Source of the DNA: Metellina segmentata
Lineage: Eukaryota; Arthropoda; Arachnida; Araneae; Tetragnathidae
Assembly (NCBI GenBank): GCA_947359465.1
Contig: OX375878.1
Span: forward strand, 81,633,627 to 81,697,626
Reading direction: 5' to 3'
DNA length: 64,000 bases
The notes under the pieces were generated by a model. The model was not told the DNA's origin and did not search any database. It saw nothing but the letters and a program-made list of their open reading frames with translations. Within the stretch, counting starts at the first letter, position 1, and every line of letters begins with the position of its first letter. A program made the translations under genes and the position numbers. This document shows positions 10,726 to 22,426 of this stretch, one piece after another.

Positions 10726-11586
10726 CATGTCTAGTGATATTTTGCAGGAAATAATAAAATCCAACTCCTAAATAATAATTCTGGAATAGGTAATATACCG
10801 GAATACATAAGCAAACAGAAACAAAATTCCGATCCTTAAAAAAGGCAGAATTCTGAAGAAAAAAAATCTGTTCTAGCGTGTTGAATTTCGACTTCTTGAA
10901 TATATTCTGAAGTAAAACAAGTCGACAAAAAACTGGAACAATGTTGATAAAGACAATGATTCATAAGCAAAAAGAACACATATTTATAATACTTGGGAAT
11001 CCCCAAATAAGACCGCAATCATCTCGTTTTCAACTCAAATACCTAAAAAAATAATTATAAATCAAATTAAAAATTAATTTTGAGGTTGCCAGATTACCGA
11101 GTAACGAAATTACGCTTTTATGATCAATGATTTTATCGTTTGTGCTTTTCGTGCTCCATTATAAAATTTAAGTAAATATAAAATTAAATGTTCTAAATAT
11201 TCTTTCTTCGTCAATCAAATATTTATAAATATTATTTTCATCATGGAAATAAGTAAAAATTCATTTCAAACATGAACATTATAATTTAATATGTTTTAAG
11301 AAAATTGTTTTTCGATCAACACTGGTAAAGCAATCTGTGATACAGCAATAATTTTTTACTCAATGTTATTTGTATGGCGATTTCAAATCGCTTTTGGCTA
11401 AGGCCTTAGGATAATTTTAGACCTCTTAGGATTCGAATTTTTCAAAATCCTTCTTTAGTGCACCCCTACGGTATAAGAAGAATCACCCTGCAAAATTTCA
11501 GCTACCTAGGACTTGTAGTTCATGAGATACAGTGATGAGTCAGTCAGTGAGTCAGTCAGTGAGTGCGTGAGTGGTATTTGAATTAT
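10726..11586 (-). repeat. Inverted copy B of 5145-6003, split by the Helitron
   Basis: It is the reverse complement of 5145-6003 with high identity, including an identical 60-codon stretch. Copy B stops at TTTGAATTA (about 11586). Its missing terminal TATATATAGATT appears on the far side of the Helitron at 25238-25249. Thus copy B is the Helitron's target. Confidence 0.85.
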
Positions 11587-12384
11587 TCTAATATATAAAA
11601 TTTCCATGTCACAATGTTAGTTACCGTACTCCTCCGAAACGGCTTTACCGATTTTTACCAAATTTTATATGCGTATTCAGTAGGTCTGAGAATCGGCTAC
11701 TATCTATTTTCCATACCCCTAAGTGATAAGGGTTGTTCACCCTTAAAATTTATTTTTTAAATTTTTTGACGAAATTTTTTGTTTTTATTTTTTTATAATG
11801 TGGCATTAAAAAATACATACAACTCTTAATTTTTACTTTTTTTATCACCAACCCCTATTTTTTTTATGGCCATTTTAGTAATTTAATCATTTTTCATCCC
11901 GCTCGATAACTGATCAATTATAGTGTTTTTAACTGTACTTCGATTAAAAATCTAAAATTTTTTTAAAGAAAATAAACATTTATTTTTATTATTAAAGTTT
12001 AATCCTGATATATGCTTAGTGTTACCAATCTTAGATTCTTAAAATTTGCCGCGCGTGTATTTGGCACGATTAGTTCAGTTAATCAAGTTTTAGTTAAACA
12101 AGTGATTTACATAACCTTAAAAGTACTCAACACGTGTCACGAGCTCCGACCAACAACGGCTTTTGTGTTGTAAGTATACTTTTTTTATATAATTATTTGA
12201 ATTTTTTACAACTATTGTTTCAAATTTTTTTTCACAAAACTAATATTTTCGCTATAATTCTGGCCGATGCTGATGCACGTGTGAGCATGCAGCAATTGCG
12301 TCAAGAACAATCAGAAGATACACGAGCTGAGCGCAATGAAGTTATTTCATTAATTCTATTTATATGTGTTTTGTACAGTGAGCA
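11587..12384 (+). other. Helitron 5' leader
   Basis: AT-rich leader upstream of the Rep/helicase start. It contains a 79-bp block (12267-12345) that duplicates the start of the coding region at 12491-12569. A GTAAGTATAC word at 12171-12180 could be a splice donor. Confidence 0.6.
12267..12345 (+). repeat. 79-bp copy of the Rep N-terminal coding sequence
   Basis: Identical to 12491-12569, offset by 224 bp. It begins ATGCTGATGCACGTG and ends GAAGTTAT. The copy in the leader is not part of the chosen reading frame. Confidence 0.9.
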
Positions 12385-13534
12385 ATGCCAATAAAACGCA
12401 AAGGGGCTGATTTGAGCCGTAATACAAGTAGGTCCAGAAGTATGAGAGATAAAAGATCCCAAAGAACCGAAGAACAAGTCCAGCAACAAAATGCTGATGC
12501 ACGTGTGAGCATGCAGCAATTGCGTCAAGAACAATCAGAAGATACACGAGCTGAGCGCAATGAAGTTATACGTTTAGAAGAACGACAATCACGCCGTTTT
12601 ACGATTAATAGACGCAGAACAAATGACCAACAACGCCAACAGGTACATCGTGCATTTACATCTGATTCATTTTTGCGTCTAGCATTCCAGTATGAGCCCG
12701 ATATTGAATATTATGCTCATTCAAAAGTGGTAATTGGTGCTATGGATAAGGAATGTCAGCATTGTCATGCTCTCAAATTCAAAAATGAGCCACCTGGGAT
12801 GTGTTGCGCGTCAGGAAAAGTGCAACTACCTGAAATTGAAACACCACCTGAACCATTGAACGGTTTACTTATCGGCACGGATCCAGATTCTAACGTATTC
12901 CTGAAGTCAATTCGAACATTCAATTCATGCTTTCAAATGACATCGTTTGGAGCAACAGAAATAGTTCGAAATACTAATGATAATGGTCAACAATACAATT
13001 CTACATTCAAAATCAGAGGCCAAGTTTATCATAAAATGGGCTCATTGCTGCCAATGCCAAACGAACCACATAAATTTTTACAAATCTACTTCATGGGCGG
13101 CGAGGATTCCGGAAGCGCACTTGCCAATCGCGTGAATGCACGTTGTGACTATAATAACCTTGATTCATTTTTTGCCAGGCGCATCGTCAGCGACTTGGAC
13201 GCTCTATTGAACGAGCACAATGAATTGTTGAAAATATTCAAATCACACATGCACAAATTACAAAGCGATAATCACGCTATTGTCATTAATCCTGATAAAA
13301 CACCAGCTGGAGAATTTATTCGTAGATTCAATGCACCTGTTGTTGAAGACGTTGCTGGAATCATGGTTGGCGATCGTACAGGTACACGAGAAATTGTGAT
13401 TCGTAGAAGAAATAATAATCTTCAGTTCATTGCTGATACACATCGTTCATATGACGCTCTCCAATATCCGCTAATATTCTGGAAGGGGCAAGACGGATAT
13501 TGCATAAACATAAAACAACGAGATCCCGTATCAG
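12385..13534 (+). CDS. Helitron Rep/helicase, first coding segment
   Basis: The segment starts MPIKRKGADLSRNTSRS and carries a charged N-terminal region followed by the conserved Helitron N-terminal domain (phrases FQYEPDIEYYAHS, GMCCASGKVQLPEI, MGSLLPMPNEPHKFLQIY). It contains the CQHCH zinc-like cluster. The start is supported by its match to the usual beginning of such proteins. Reading continues into an intron-like insert at 13535-13636; the open frame otherwise ends at 13593. Joining 13534 to 13637 gives an uninterrupted Rep sequence (RDPVSG-AETNKN). The whole protein would start rolling-circle transposition of the Helitron. Confidence 0.9.
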
Positions 13535-13636
13535 GTACTTCATTTATTATGAACTTGATAATTAACCATTTAACAAAACAATTAAATTATTGAACGGAAT
13601 TAATTTAAATTAATGTTCATAAATATATTATTACAG
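13535..13636 (+). other. 102-nt intron-like insert in the Helitron gene (GT...AG)
   Basis: The insert begins GTACTT after TCAG and ends TTATTACAG before GAGC. It is AT-rich, contains stops in frame and has a length not divisible into the gap without loss of frame. Removing it, phase 1, restores the conserved protein. CAGG stands at both borders, so it could be a spliceosomal intron or an insertion with a 4-bp duplication that happens to be spliceable. Confidence 0.75.
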
Positions 13637-15005
13637 GAGCTGAAACAAACAAGAACGTTAGCTCGAAAGATTATTATGCGTACCGATTAATGATTCGGCG
13701 CGGCCTGTACAACGTCATTCTACGATGTCGTGAGCTTTGTCAACAATTCATGGTCGACATGTACGCGAAGATAGAGGGCGAACGACTACGATACTTACGA
13801 TATAATCAACTCAAGCTGCGTGCGGAAGAGTACATTCACTTACGAGACGCTATTAACAACAACGCCGACGTCGCCGAAATTGGTAACTCTGTCATTTTAC
13901 CATCATCGTACGTAGGCAGTCCACGTCATATGCAAGAATATATACAGGATGCTATGGCTTACGTGCGCGAATATGGACGACCGTGTTTATTTATCACGTT
14001 CACATGTAATCCAAAATGGCCAGAGATTACATCTTTGCTATTGCCTGGCCAAAATGCAATACATCGTCATGACATTACAGCACGTGTATTCAGACAAAAG
14101 TTGAAGTCTCTAATAAGTATCATTACTAAATTACATGTATTCGGTCCCACACGTTGCTGGCTGTATTCAGTTGAATGGCAAAAGCGAGGATTACCTCATG
14201 CGCACATTTTGGTTTGGTTAATCGACAAAATCCGTCCTGAAGAAATCGATAGTATCCTTTCTGCGGAAATTCCAGATCCGTCTACTGACCAAGTGCTGTT
14301 TGATATTGTTACAGCAAACATGATCCATGGTCCATGCGGTACTCTTCATCGTTCATCGCCTTGCATGGCAGATGGAAAATGTACTAAAAATTTCCCTAAA
14401 GATTTCACTAATGATACGATAACAAATACCGACGGATATTCAATATATCGTCGAAGAAGTCCCGATAATGGCGGACAATCATTTATTAAAAATATCAGCA
14501 ACACAGACATTGACATTGACAATCGTTGGGTGGTGCCGTATTCGCCTCTGCTAAGCAAGCCATACAATGCTCATATTAATGTTGAGTTTTGCAGTTCTGT
14601 GAAGAGCATCAAATATATTTGCAAGTATGTCCATAAAGGCAGTGATATGGCTGTGTTTAGAGTAGAAAATACTAATGTAAATGCTCCTCCAATGGATAAA
14701 AACGATGAAATTACGCTCTGCCAAATTGGTCGGTACATCAGCTCCAATGAAGCTGCTTGGCGTATCTTCGGTTTTCCAATTCATGAACGGGATCCAGCAG
14801 TTGTTCAGTTAGCCGTCCATCTTGAAAACGGTCAGCGTGTATTTTTCACGAACGAGACAGTGATTGATCGTGCTACAAATCCACCTAAAACTACACTCAC
14901 TGCATTTTTTGAATTGTGTAATAGTACGGACGATTTTGGTGCCTTTGCAAGAACATTACTCTATTCACAAGTACCACACTATTTCACATGGGCTCAAACA
15001 AAAAA
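13637..15005 (+). pseudogene. Helitron Rep (HUH) domain segment, ends in a frameshift
   Basis: This part encodes the rolling-circle Rep domain. It has the HUH motif PHAHIL (His codons 14197-14199 and 14203-14205) and the two-tyrosine motif YICKY (Tyr codons at 14614 and 14626). These residues nick the DNA strand and attach to it in known Helitrons, and all are present. At an A6 run (15000-15005) one base is missing relative to the continuing frame, so the open frame runs on in the wrong phase to 15177. The helicase continues from the other frame starting in the same run. The change could be a true mutation or a homopolymer sequencing error. Confidence 0.88.
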
Positions 15006-16914
15006 TGGATGCCCCGCAAGCAAGGCTCACCAGTTGATGCATGTCTCAATTTATTTAAATCGAACGCTTTGGGGCGATTATTTACAGTCAATCCAAGACA
15101 CACTGAGTGTTTTTATCTTCGACTGTTGTTGGTTAATGTTACTGGCCCATTATCATTTCAAGATATACGTAAAGTGAATGGGCAACAGTATCCGACATAT
15201 AAAGACGCATGCCTTGCACTCGGCTTGCTGGAAGACGACAACCAGTGGGAGTGTATGCTTGCTGAAGCTGCATTGAACTGTACAACAATACAAATTCGTC
15301 TACTATTCGCTATAGTGTTGTCTACATGTTTCCCAGCTCGAGCACAGATATTGTGGGATAATCACAAAGATTCAATGACTGATGATATATTGCATCAACA
15401 TCGTACACGGTGCAACGATCTAACGATAACATTCAGCGACGCTATGTACAATGAAGCATTGATTGCTATTGATGATCTTTGCATTGTCATTACCAACTTA
15501 TCACTCACTCATTTCGGTATGAATTCGCCAAATCGAACTGCATCTGATTTAACTAACACTGAAATGAATCGTGAACTGCAGTACAACACTGTAGAAATGG
15601 CAGCGATTGTTACTCGCAATGTCCCACTAATGAATGACGAACAAGGAACCATTTATGACCGAATTTTGCTCGCAGTTTCAGCAGGACAAGGTGGGTTCTT
15701 CTTTTTGGATGCACCGGGTGGAACTATCAAAACATTCCTTATTTTACTAATTCTTGCTGAAATACGATCAAATAATGGCATCGCATTGGCCGTTGCATCA
15801 TCGGGCATTGCGGCAACTTTATTGGATGGAGGCAGAACAGCTCATTCAGTATTTAAGCTGCCACTAAATATTCAAAATAACCCTGACGCAGTGTGTAACA
15901 TTAAAAAACAATCGTCCATGGCCACCGTGCTGAAACAGTGTAAAATTATCATCTGGGATGAATGTACTATGGCACACAAACATTCAATTGAGGCGTTGAA
16001 CAGGACATTGAAAGATATTAAAAACAACGACAAACTATTTGGCGGCACTCTGTTGGTGCTTTCAGGTGATTTCAGACAAACACTTCCCTTCATTCCACGT
16101 TCAAAATACGTTGATGAGATCAACGCTTGCTTAAAATCATCTCCATTGTGGCGTAATGTTGAAAAAGTACAGCTGAAAGTAAATATGCGCGTTCAAATGC
16201 TTCAAGATCCATCCGCTGAAACATTCTCAGAACAACTCTTAGATATCGGTGATGGAAAAGTTGCTACAGATGAAACTGGATACGTAAAATTACCGACCGA
16301 TTTCTGCACAATCGCTGATTCGCAAGATACTCTCATTGAACAAATATTTCCCGATGTACACACACAGTACATAAATCATGAGTGGCTTGCAGAAAGAGCT
16401 ATTTTAGCAGCAAAAAATGCAGACGTTGACAATTTAAGTTTGAAGATACAACAGTTGTTGCCAGGGAACTTGGTATCATACAAATCTATTGATACAGTTT
16501 GCGATGCCAGCGAAGCTGTCAATTTTCCCACAGAATTTTTGAACTCACTGGATTTGCCAGGCATGCCACCGCATAATTTACAATTGAAGGTTGGATCTCC
16601 AATTATCTTGCTTCGTAATTTAAACCCGCCACGGTTGTGCAACGGTACGCGATTAGTCATTCGAAAATTGATGAAAAACGTTATCGAAGCCAGCATTTTA
16701 AATGGCAAGTTCAAAGGTGAAAATATCTTAATACCACGGATTCCTATCATACCTACAGATGTGCCAATTCAATTCAAACGAATTCAGTTTCCGATTAGAT
16801 TGGCATTTGCAATGACAATCAACAAATCCCAAGGCCAAACGATGTCTGTTTGTGGCTTAGATTTGAGTACACCACGTTTTTCACACGGGCAATTGTACGT
16901 AGCATGCTCTCGAG
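15006..16914 (+). pseudogene. Helitron PIF1-like helicase segment, cut by the P element
   Basis: The frame continues KKWMPRKQGSPVDAC and carries the SF1B helicase. Walker A reads APGGTIKT, with Ile (codon 15726-15728) where Gly is expected; Walker B is IIWDEC; later motifs include LSGDFRQTLPF, LLRNLNPPRLCNGTR and the terminal AFAMTINKSQGQT and GQLYVACSR. At 16914 the frame enters the terminal inverted repeat of the P element; the residues after VACSR up to the stop at 17042 belong to that element. The native end of the gene is at 24888-24977. With a changed Walker A, a frameshift and an 8-kb insertion, it cannot make a working helicase. Confidence 0.93.
16908..16914 (+). repeat. Target duplication of the P element, left copy
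   Basis: TCTCGAG occurs at 16908-16914 and again at 24888-24894. P elements usually make 8 bp; here 7 are identical and the outer base differs. Confidence 0.85.
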
Positions 16915-16948
16915 CAATACCTCCTAGAGATAAGAAAGCCAAACCACT
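16915..16948 (+). repeat. P element left terminal inverted repeat
   Basis: Thirty-four bases identical in reverse complement to 24854-24887. The pair joins the helicase sequence VACSR on the left to RVGKPSSLFV on the right. Confidence 0.95.
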
Positions 16949-19000
16949 GTTTTGTGACGTCAGAAAAATTAGGCGATGCAAAACATCATTGTTGAGCGTT
17001 TGTTTATCAGCGAGTTCCGACTTCATTCAACGAATTATTTAGTTATTGGAATTTGTCAGCTTAAAGTAGCATAATGAAATGAAATTGAAAACAGGGGAAG
17101 AAATATATAGATATACAATTTATAATTGTGGGAAACAATAAAATATGACAAAGCAACGTTCAGAAGGTTAAAATATAAATAGTAATGTTTGCGATGCTTC
17201 ATTGAATATCTGGAAAGTTACGGGAGGAAATAAATGCGACCCAGTGAAATTAAGAGTTTAAATTAATTATGGATACAAAATCAAATTGACAGTTTAAATT
17301 ATATTTAATAGGCAATGATTAAAAAATTCTGAGACATCTGTGGGAAAAATAAATTTCGAAGAATACCCATCATCCTTGATAAATGCAGCCATATAAATAT
17401 ATTTTTAATTTAGATTAATTTTCGGTTATTCATAAGAAAGGTTAAAATTTTCCAGGGCTATTTTTGTTGGGTTCTAGGACCTGTTGATAAATTATTGTAT
17501 CTACGTGTATAGCGACAATATGATACATTTTACACAAAGAAAAGCTAAATTATGATAGTAACATTTAGTAAATCCAACATTCAAATGAGTTTGCTAAAAA
17601 AATAATTTCCTTGTTAATGGAATTTAAAAAATGACGAGTTTAGTATTAATGCTTTTTTTAGGTAATTAAAGAACATAACTATAGAAGTTGATCAGATAAT
17701 TTTTTTTCAATGAGAAGCATTTGAAAACTATTTATATTTAACTTGGAGGATGGATGCATATATCAGGTATCTCCAATGTCAATTGCATAATATTTTTTGA
17801 CCAATATATCCATATAGTCCCTTTTATATTGTGTCAACTATTTAAAAAATATTTTGCCTTAACTTTTGAAAAAGGAGGCTGGAGAAGTAAATCCTGTATG
17901 CAAGAATTAGTGAACACCCATGATATATTAGAGTAATTCCATGCCTAAAAGTAAAAACTCGAAAAAATAAAATAAGATATATTTTACATAATTTTGGGCT
18001 TAAAAAAGACTGGAGTTCTTTGGTTTTGATTCATCGTGATTGTATTTGATTTATTGTAATGAAAATTTAGCTATTAGAATAAAATTATGGAAAAATAAAA
18101 TGTTACGTATGTTACTTAAAATTTTTTTAATTAAATTTAATTGATGAATGACAGTTTTAAAAAATTTGCATGACTACAATTATGAAAGGCTTCAGAATTA
18201 ATGTATATACTTTTCAAACTATATCATGTTGAACAAAACAGAATTTTATTCAAATGTTCATGAACCTTTTCTGTTATTCCTCTTTACTTATTATAAGTTG
18301 TTACAGTAAATTTAATTCTGTGGACTTAAAAATATCAGTAAATTAATAACATTCTTATCAAAGTTTAGCTTTTTACTAGTTTGTTGAACAATTCAAGTAA
18401 ATATTTTGTTTTCTATTATTTTTTGCTAATATATTTACATTTCAAGATCAGTATATTTGTCTAAATGTAAGTTACCGTGGAATTGCCCTATATACATATA
18501 ACTTGACATGAAAATTCAATTCCAATAATGGATTAACTTTAAGCATATAGTGATTAGTACATTATTATCATACATGAAATCATTGAGCTAACAAATTAAT
18601 ATAGAATTATATCAACCAGTCATTTCCAATGTACCCTATTGATAACATATTGAATACTATGGTAAGAAATTTATTTTAGAATTTCTAAAGTTCACTCACT
18701 GAAAGCAAAAAAATAATACGACACTAGAAAAATAAATTTAATTATCTTTAAAAAACATAAAATTATCATAGCATAAAAATCAATACAATAAATTATTCAT
18801 TTTAATGAATTTACATAGCATATCTTCCAACACCACATTGCAATAAAAAACATCCACAGTTGCCTTTAAATGTAATTAAATTTTTAAATTTGTTAGAGTT
18901 TGAATTTTTCTATCTTTAGAAAATTTGTCATTTTGGGATTTTTAGGCCTTTTTTTATCTTTAGCAGACAAAACTAGCACAAATCATTTATTCTTTTGCAT
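16949..19000. other. Non-coding 3' part of the P element
   Basis: Beyond the subterminal repeat at 16955-16978 the sequence is AT-rich with many stops. Minus-strand remnants of the transposase C-terminus may reach about 18900, but I cannot define an exon. Confidence 0.5.
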
Positions 19001-19193
19001 CAGTTCTTCAAAAATATGTTTGTTGATTTTTTCAGAATTGACTTTTGTCACAAGTTTCAACTGGCAGGAAAATTTCTGACGAGTTCAAAACATTTGACGT
19101 GATATTACATACAACATTTCTCTTATTTTGAAAGTCAACAATTTTCAAAGTCTGTGGATAATAACCTAGATACAATTATGTAATTGTATATAC

Positions 19194-19427
19194 TTAGGTA
19201 ATTACATCATTAATTGGATAGTTCAATCCACCTCGATCTAGATTTTTGATCAAAGCATAACATGAACTTAATTCAAGTTCTCTATCAACAGATAATTGAG
19301 CTTTACAAGATAAACAGTTGATGGTTTTTGAAAGAGAATGAACACAATAGCCAGCTACAAACACAATAGCAAGAATAGTGACATTCAAGTCAGAAATATC
19401 AGAGTTACAAACATTAATTTTACCCAA
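19194..19427 (-). pseudogene. P transposase C-terminal exon fragment
   Basis: The minus-strand frame contains VFVAGYCVHSLSKTINCLSC and later LIKNLDRGGLNYP. A GY...K...L.C..C block followed by DRGGLxYP is characteristic of the C-terminal part of THAP9/P-type transposases. The frame lies 234 bp left of the RNase H exon, in the same direction. Below it, traces continue in broken frames to about 19000. It is scored as a pseudogene because the gene as a whole is disrupted. Confidence 0.75.
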
Positions 19428-19660
19428 AAATTGAATTTATTCCCCCAAATTTTCAACTTCAACTACATCTTTCACATCTGAAATACTAATATCAATTTCA
19501 CCATTTTTTTTTAGCTTAACCATAATGGAAGAAGAGATATAATTCTAATTTTTTTTCAGTTTTAAAGAATTCTGTCAAATTTATATTATACTGGGCACCT
19601 GCTAGCTGGCGATAACTGCCAAAACAGTCTTCTAATTAATCAGTTTGCAGTTAATATATA

Positions 19661-20344
19661 CTAAAAATTTAACTCTTCTATACAATAAGTTGTTAGTTCT
19701 AATATTGCACGCGTTGTGTGATACAATGCTGTTTGTGTATCAGCATATTTTACAATAGCATTTAATTCAATTTCATGAAGCTGTTTTAGTGTTAAGAGAG
19801 AGGCAGATTTTAATCTTTCTGTGATTTGTTCCGCATTCGATAAATTATTGTCCAATTGGTAAAACATTGGATAAAATATACATTGTCCACAATTTTTTTG
19901 GTTTAGCCAATTATTTCTAATACATTTCAGTATGTGGACAGGTTCAATAATGGAAAACAATGGTTTTGAAGGGTCAGCAGGATGATTATACCAAATACTC
20001 AATTTGGGTGGGGAAGCAAACAAAGAAACAGCTTTGCGATTAATAGCATTATTGTCACTGATGATGTACCCAACTTTAAAACCAAGATGTTCAAGACCTA
20101 TAACAATTTTAAACAAGAAATCATAAAGAATGTTCAAAATAACGGGTAAAATGTGTATAACATCTTTATAACTAGATTTTATACTTTGCAGCATAAATAC
20201 ATAAGCAGAATTAGTTGCCTTCTCACAGTTATAGGATACCCCAATAATATCACCACCCTTATAATCAAGAAAGGCTTTCAAATGAATTTCATCAATAAGT
20301 AATGATACATATTTGTCAGTATCATTTAAGTGTAAAATCTTTTC
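19661..20344 (-). pseudogene. P transposase catalytic (RNase H-like) exon
   Basis: Reading right to left, the exon can start at 20344 after a CTTAG acceptor-like site and encodes KILHLNDTDKYVSLLIDEIH, giving the first catalytic Asp in LLIDEIHLK. It continues with YKGGDIIGVSYNCEKAT, the second Asp region in YIISDNNAINRKAVSLF, and the diagnostic IIEPVHILKCIRNNWLNQK. These blocks match the core of P/THAP9-type transposases. The 206-codon frame from the ATG at 20281 is only part of it. The exon itself is open, but other exons of the gene carry lesions. Confidence 0.88.
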
Positions 20345-20503
20345 CTAAGCATATAATAAAAAATTATTATCAAGTCCTTCAGTTTAGGGATCAACATTAA
20401 ATTTTGAACAGTCTCTTTACTGTCGAAGGATGGGGTATAATTACAAATCCACAAATTCTTAAAAATAGATACGCGTGTGGGGATATGGTAAAGATCAAAC
20501 TGT

Positions 20504-21064
20504 TTAAAATTTAGAAATCAGAACTGTACCGATTTCGATTCTTGGGATTTTCAGCAAGTGATAGTTGTTCAGCAACAAACCCAATAATAAGCTTTGACTT
20601 TCACTTGCGACACACTTTAATAAGTCTTTCAGTACATTCTGCGTTAAACTAAACATATTTTTAACATTACCGTCTCCATTTGGAGCATTCAGGTTTGATG
20701 TTTCCAAAAGAATGGAATCTAAAGTATTGATGTTATTAATATGAAAGGGAAGTTTGTAATTTCCAATTTCAGAGATCATAACATTCTCTTTATAGGCTTT
20801 TATAAAACAATCTGAATCAACAACTACAAACAACGATATCACTAGTGCTGACGTTGAGATAATAAGAAATAAAATGCCCTTTTCTTTTTTTAATACAGAA
20901 TAGCAAGTTGGCACATTGATCATTTCAACACCTTCCAAATGCTGGGGATCGCTGCCTTTTGAAGCCGAGGCTTACAAAGGCTAACATAAATTTTCCTTCC
21001 ATTTTTTTCGTCGAACTCTTCTGCGACGTACCTGATGTCACTTGACAAAGTGAAGTTCAGAAAC
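20504..21064 (-). pseudogene. P transposase exon 2 (end of THAP domain and following region)
   Basis: The exon follows a TTTTAG acceptor at 21065-21070 and reads VSELHF in phase 0 with exon 1, where VCxxHF is expected, so a zinc-binding Cys is replaced by Ser. A small indel then shifts to the frame SSDIRYVAEEFDEKNGRKIY ... KPRLQKAAIPSIW, the typical THAP end with its A-P-S-I motif. A further shift near 20938 leads to a 144-codon frame ending at 20504 that I cannot match to a domain. At least two frame breaks make this exon non-functional. Confidence 0.75.
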
Positions 21065-21227
21065 CTAAAATTATGTAATAATTTTAAAATAGAGTTCTTA
21101 TTTAAATTTCTAACGCACAAACATACATAAATCGCACCCCGGCTAGAAAAGTGAAGTCAAAAAATTAAAATTTTGATGTTATGTTGTTGAAAAATATGTA
21201 TGAGGTGCCCTATATCACTATTAAATA

Positions 21228-22039
21228 CAGGGTGTCCTAAAAGTTCCTGTACTGACGATTCGTAAATTTACTATACAGAAACAACAGACTTCAAAACAAT
21301 AATTTTTATGCTAATGGTAAAAAGCACTTTCAACCTAACGTAGAAAAAAACAATTTGAACTTACGTTTACAATAAATGTTCAAAATTTCCATCTTTTTCT
21401 TGGAGGCAAGACTGAAGTTTGCTCATATTTTTAGAAACACATTTCAAGATGCTGAGTAATGGCAATTTTCAGATTTCCTATTGTTTGGTGATTATCTTCA
21501 TAAACTTTATTCTTTAAATATCCCCACAGGAAAAAAATCAGGAATGTGCAGATTAGGGAACGAGATGGCCAAAGGTTTATTGAGACGAGGTGATCGCCAA
21601 AAAATCTTGAAGCATGCTCATGGTTGTTTCAAAACATTTTGAATGGCAAGTTGCAACGTCTTGTTGGAACCAAGAGTCTCATTCATTCACTTCTAATAAT
21701 GCAACAAATTGGTGAATAAGTTAATACAGGGTATCTTTACTTAGTATTGCATCCTTTGGATATTTCTGTCGCCAAAAATCTTTACATCTTTCATGCGATT
21801 TATATTCTAAATAAGCCTCAAACAGGACAATTCTCTGAATGCATGATAAATTTATCTTGCAATGAAGAACAAAATGACATGGAACTCTTTTATCACACAA
21901 CTTGAGTGCAAAGAAAACCAAACGATAAAAATTAAAGAGTCGATAAAACAATATGCAGACGATAAAATTCAATAATTAAAAAAAAACACTGGCAATAAAT
22001 TTTTTAAAGTTGGAGTACAGGATCTTTCAGGACACCCTG
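21228..22039 (-). mobile_element. Internally deleted mariner element in the P intron
   Basis: The element is 812 bp and flanked by TA (21226-21227 and 22040-22041). Ends are CAGGGTGTCC and GGACACCCTG, with further similarity into AAAAGTTCCTGTACT. On the minus strand the N-terminal helix region (frame 21721-21972, ending FWRQKYPKDAILSKDTLY) is followed closely by the C-terminal signature FFLWGYLKNKVYEDNHQT (around 21465-21550). The catalytic core between them is gone and stops occur. It cannot move by itself. Confidence 0.88.
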
Positions 22040-22426
22040 TAGAATATAATAGAAGTTACCACCATAAAAATCCTTACCTAAAATTTAAAGAAAGCTATAC
22101 TATTTCAATGTTTTATAGTATCCTTTAAGTGATGGTTCTCAAATTCTACAATTTTGAGCTGTCACTTTTCTTGCCAGGGTGCAATATGTCTATACACAAA
22201 TGCAGAGATCCCCCAGACAGTTTCAGAAGGATGCAGAAAGATAGTTGTGAATTTTTACTCGACAAAATTTCCTCTCAATGTATATGTTTTTTTCTAAAAG
22301 TAAAATTGTATTATTACTATTTTTGTTAATTGGCTGCTGCCATAAACATGGAGTATTTTACAGAATAATGCCTTACCAATGATCAAAACATGCATTTTCC
22401 CCAATGAAAATTCTTATTATTTTTCC

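Noticed and set aside
12134..12394. An upstream small protein in the Helitron leader
   Set aside because: Its recognisable part is the duplicated 79-bp block of the Rep start, read out of context.
16915..17042. The last ~43 residues of the helicase frame as its real C-terminus
   Set aside because: They are translated from the P element terminal repeat; the real end is at 24888-24977.
21721..21972. A separate 83-residue membrane-like protein
   Set aside because: Its second half is the N-terminus of a mariner transposase; the hydrophobic first part is chance.
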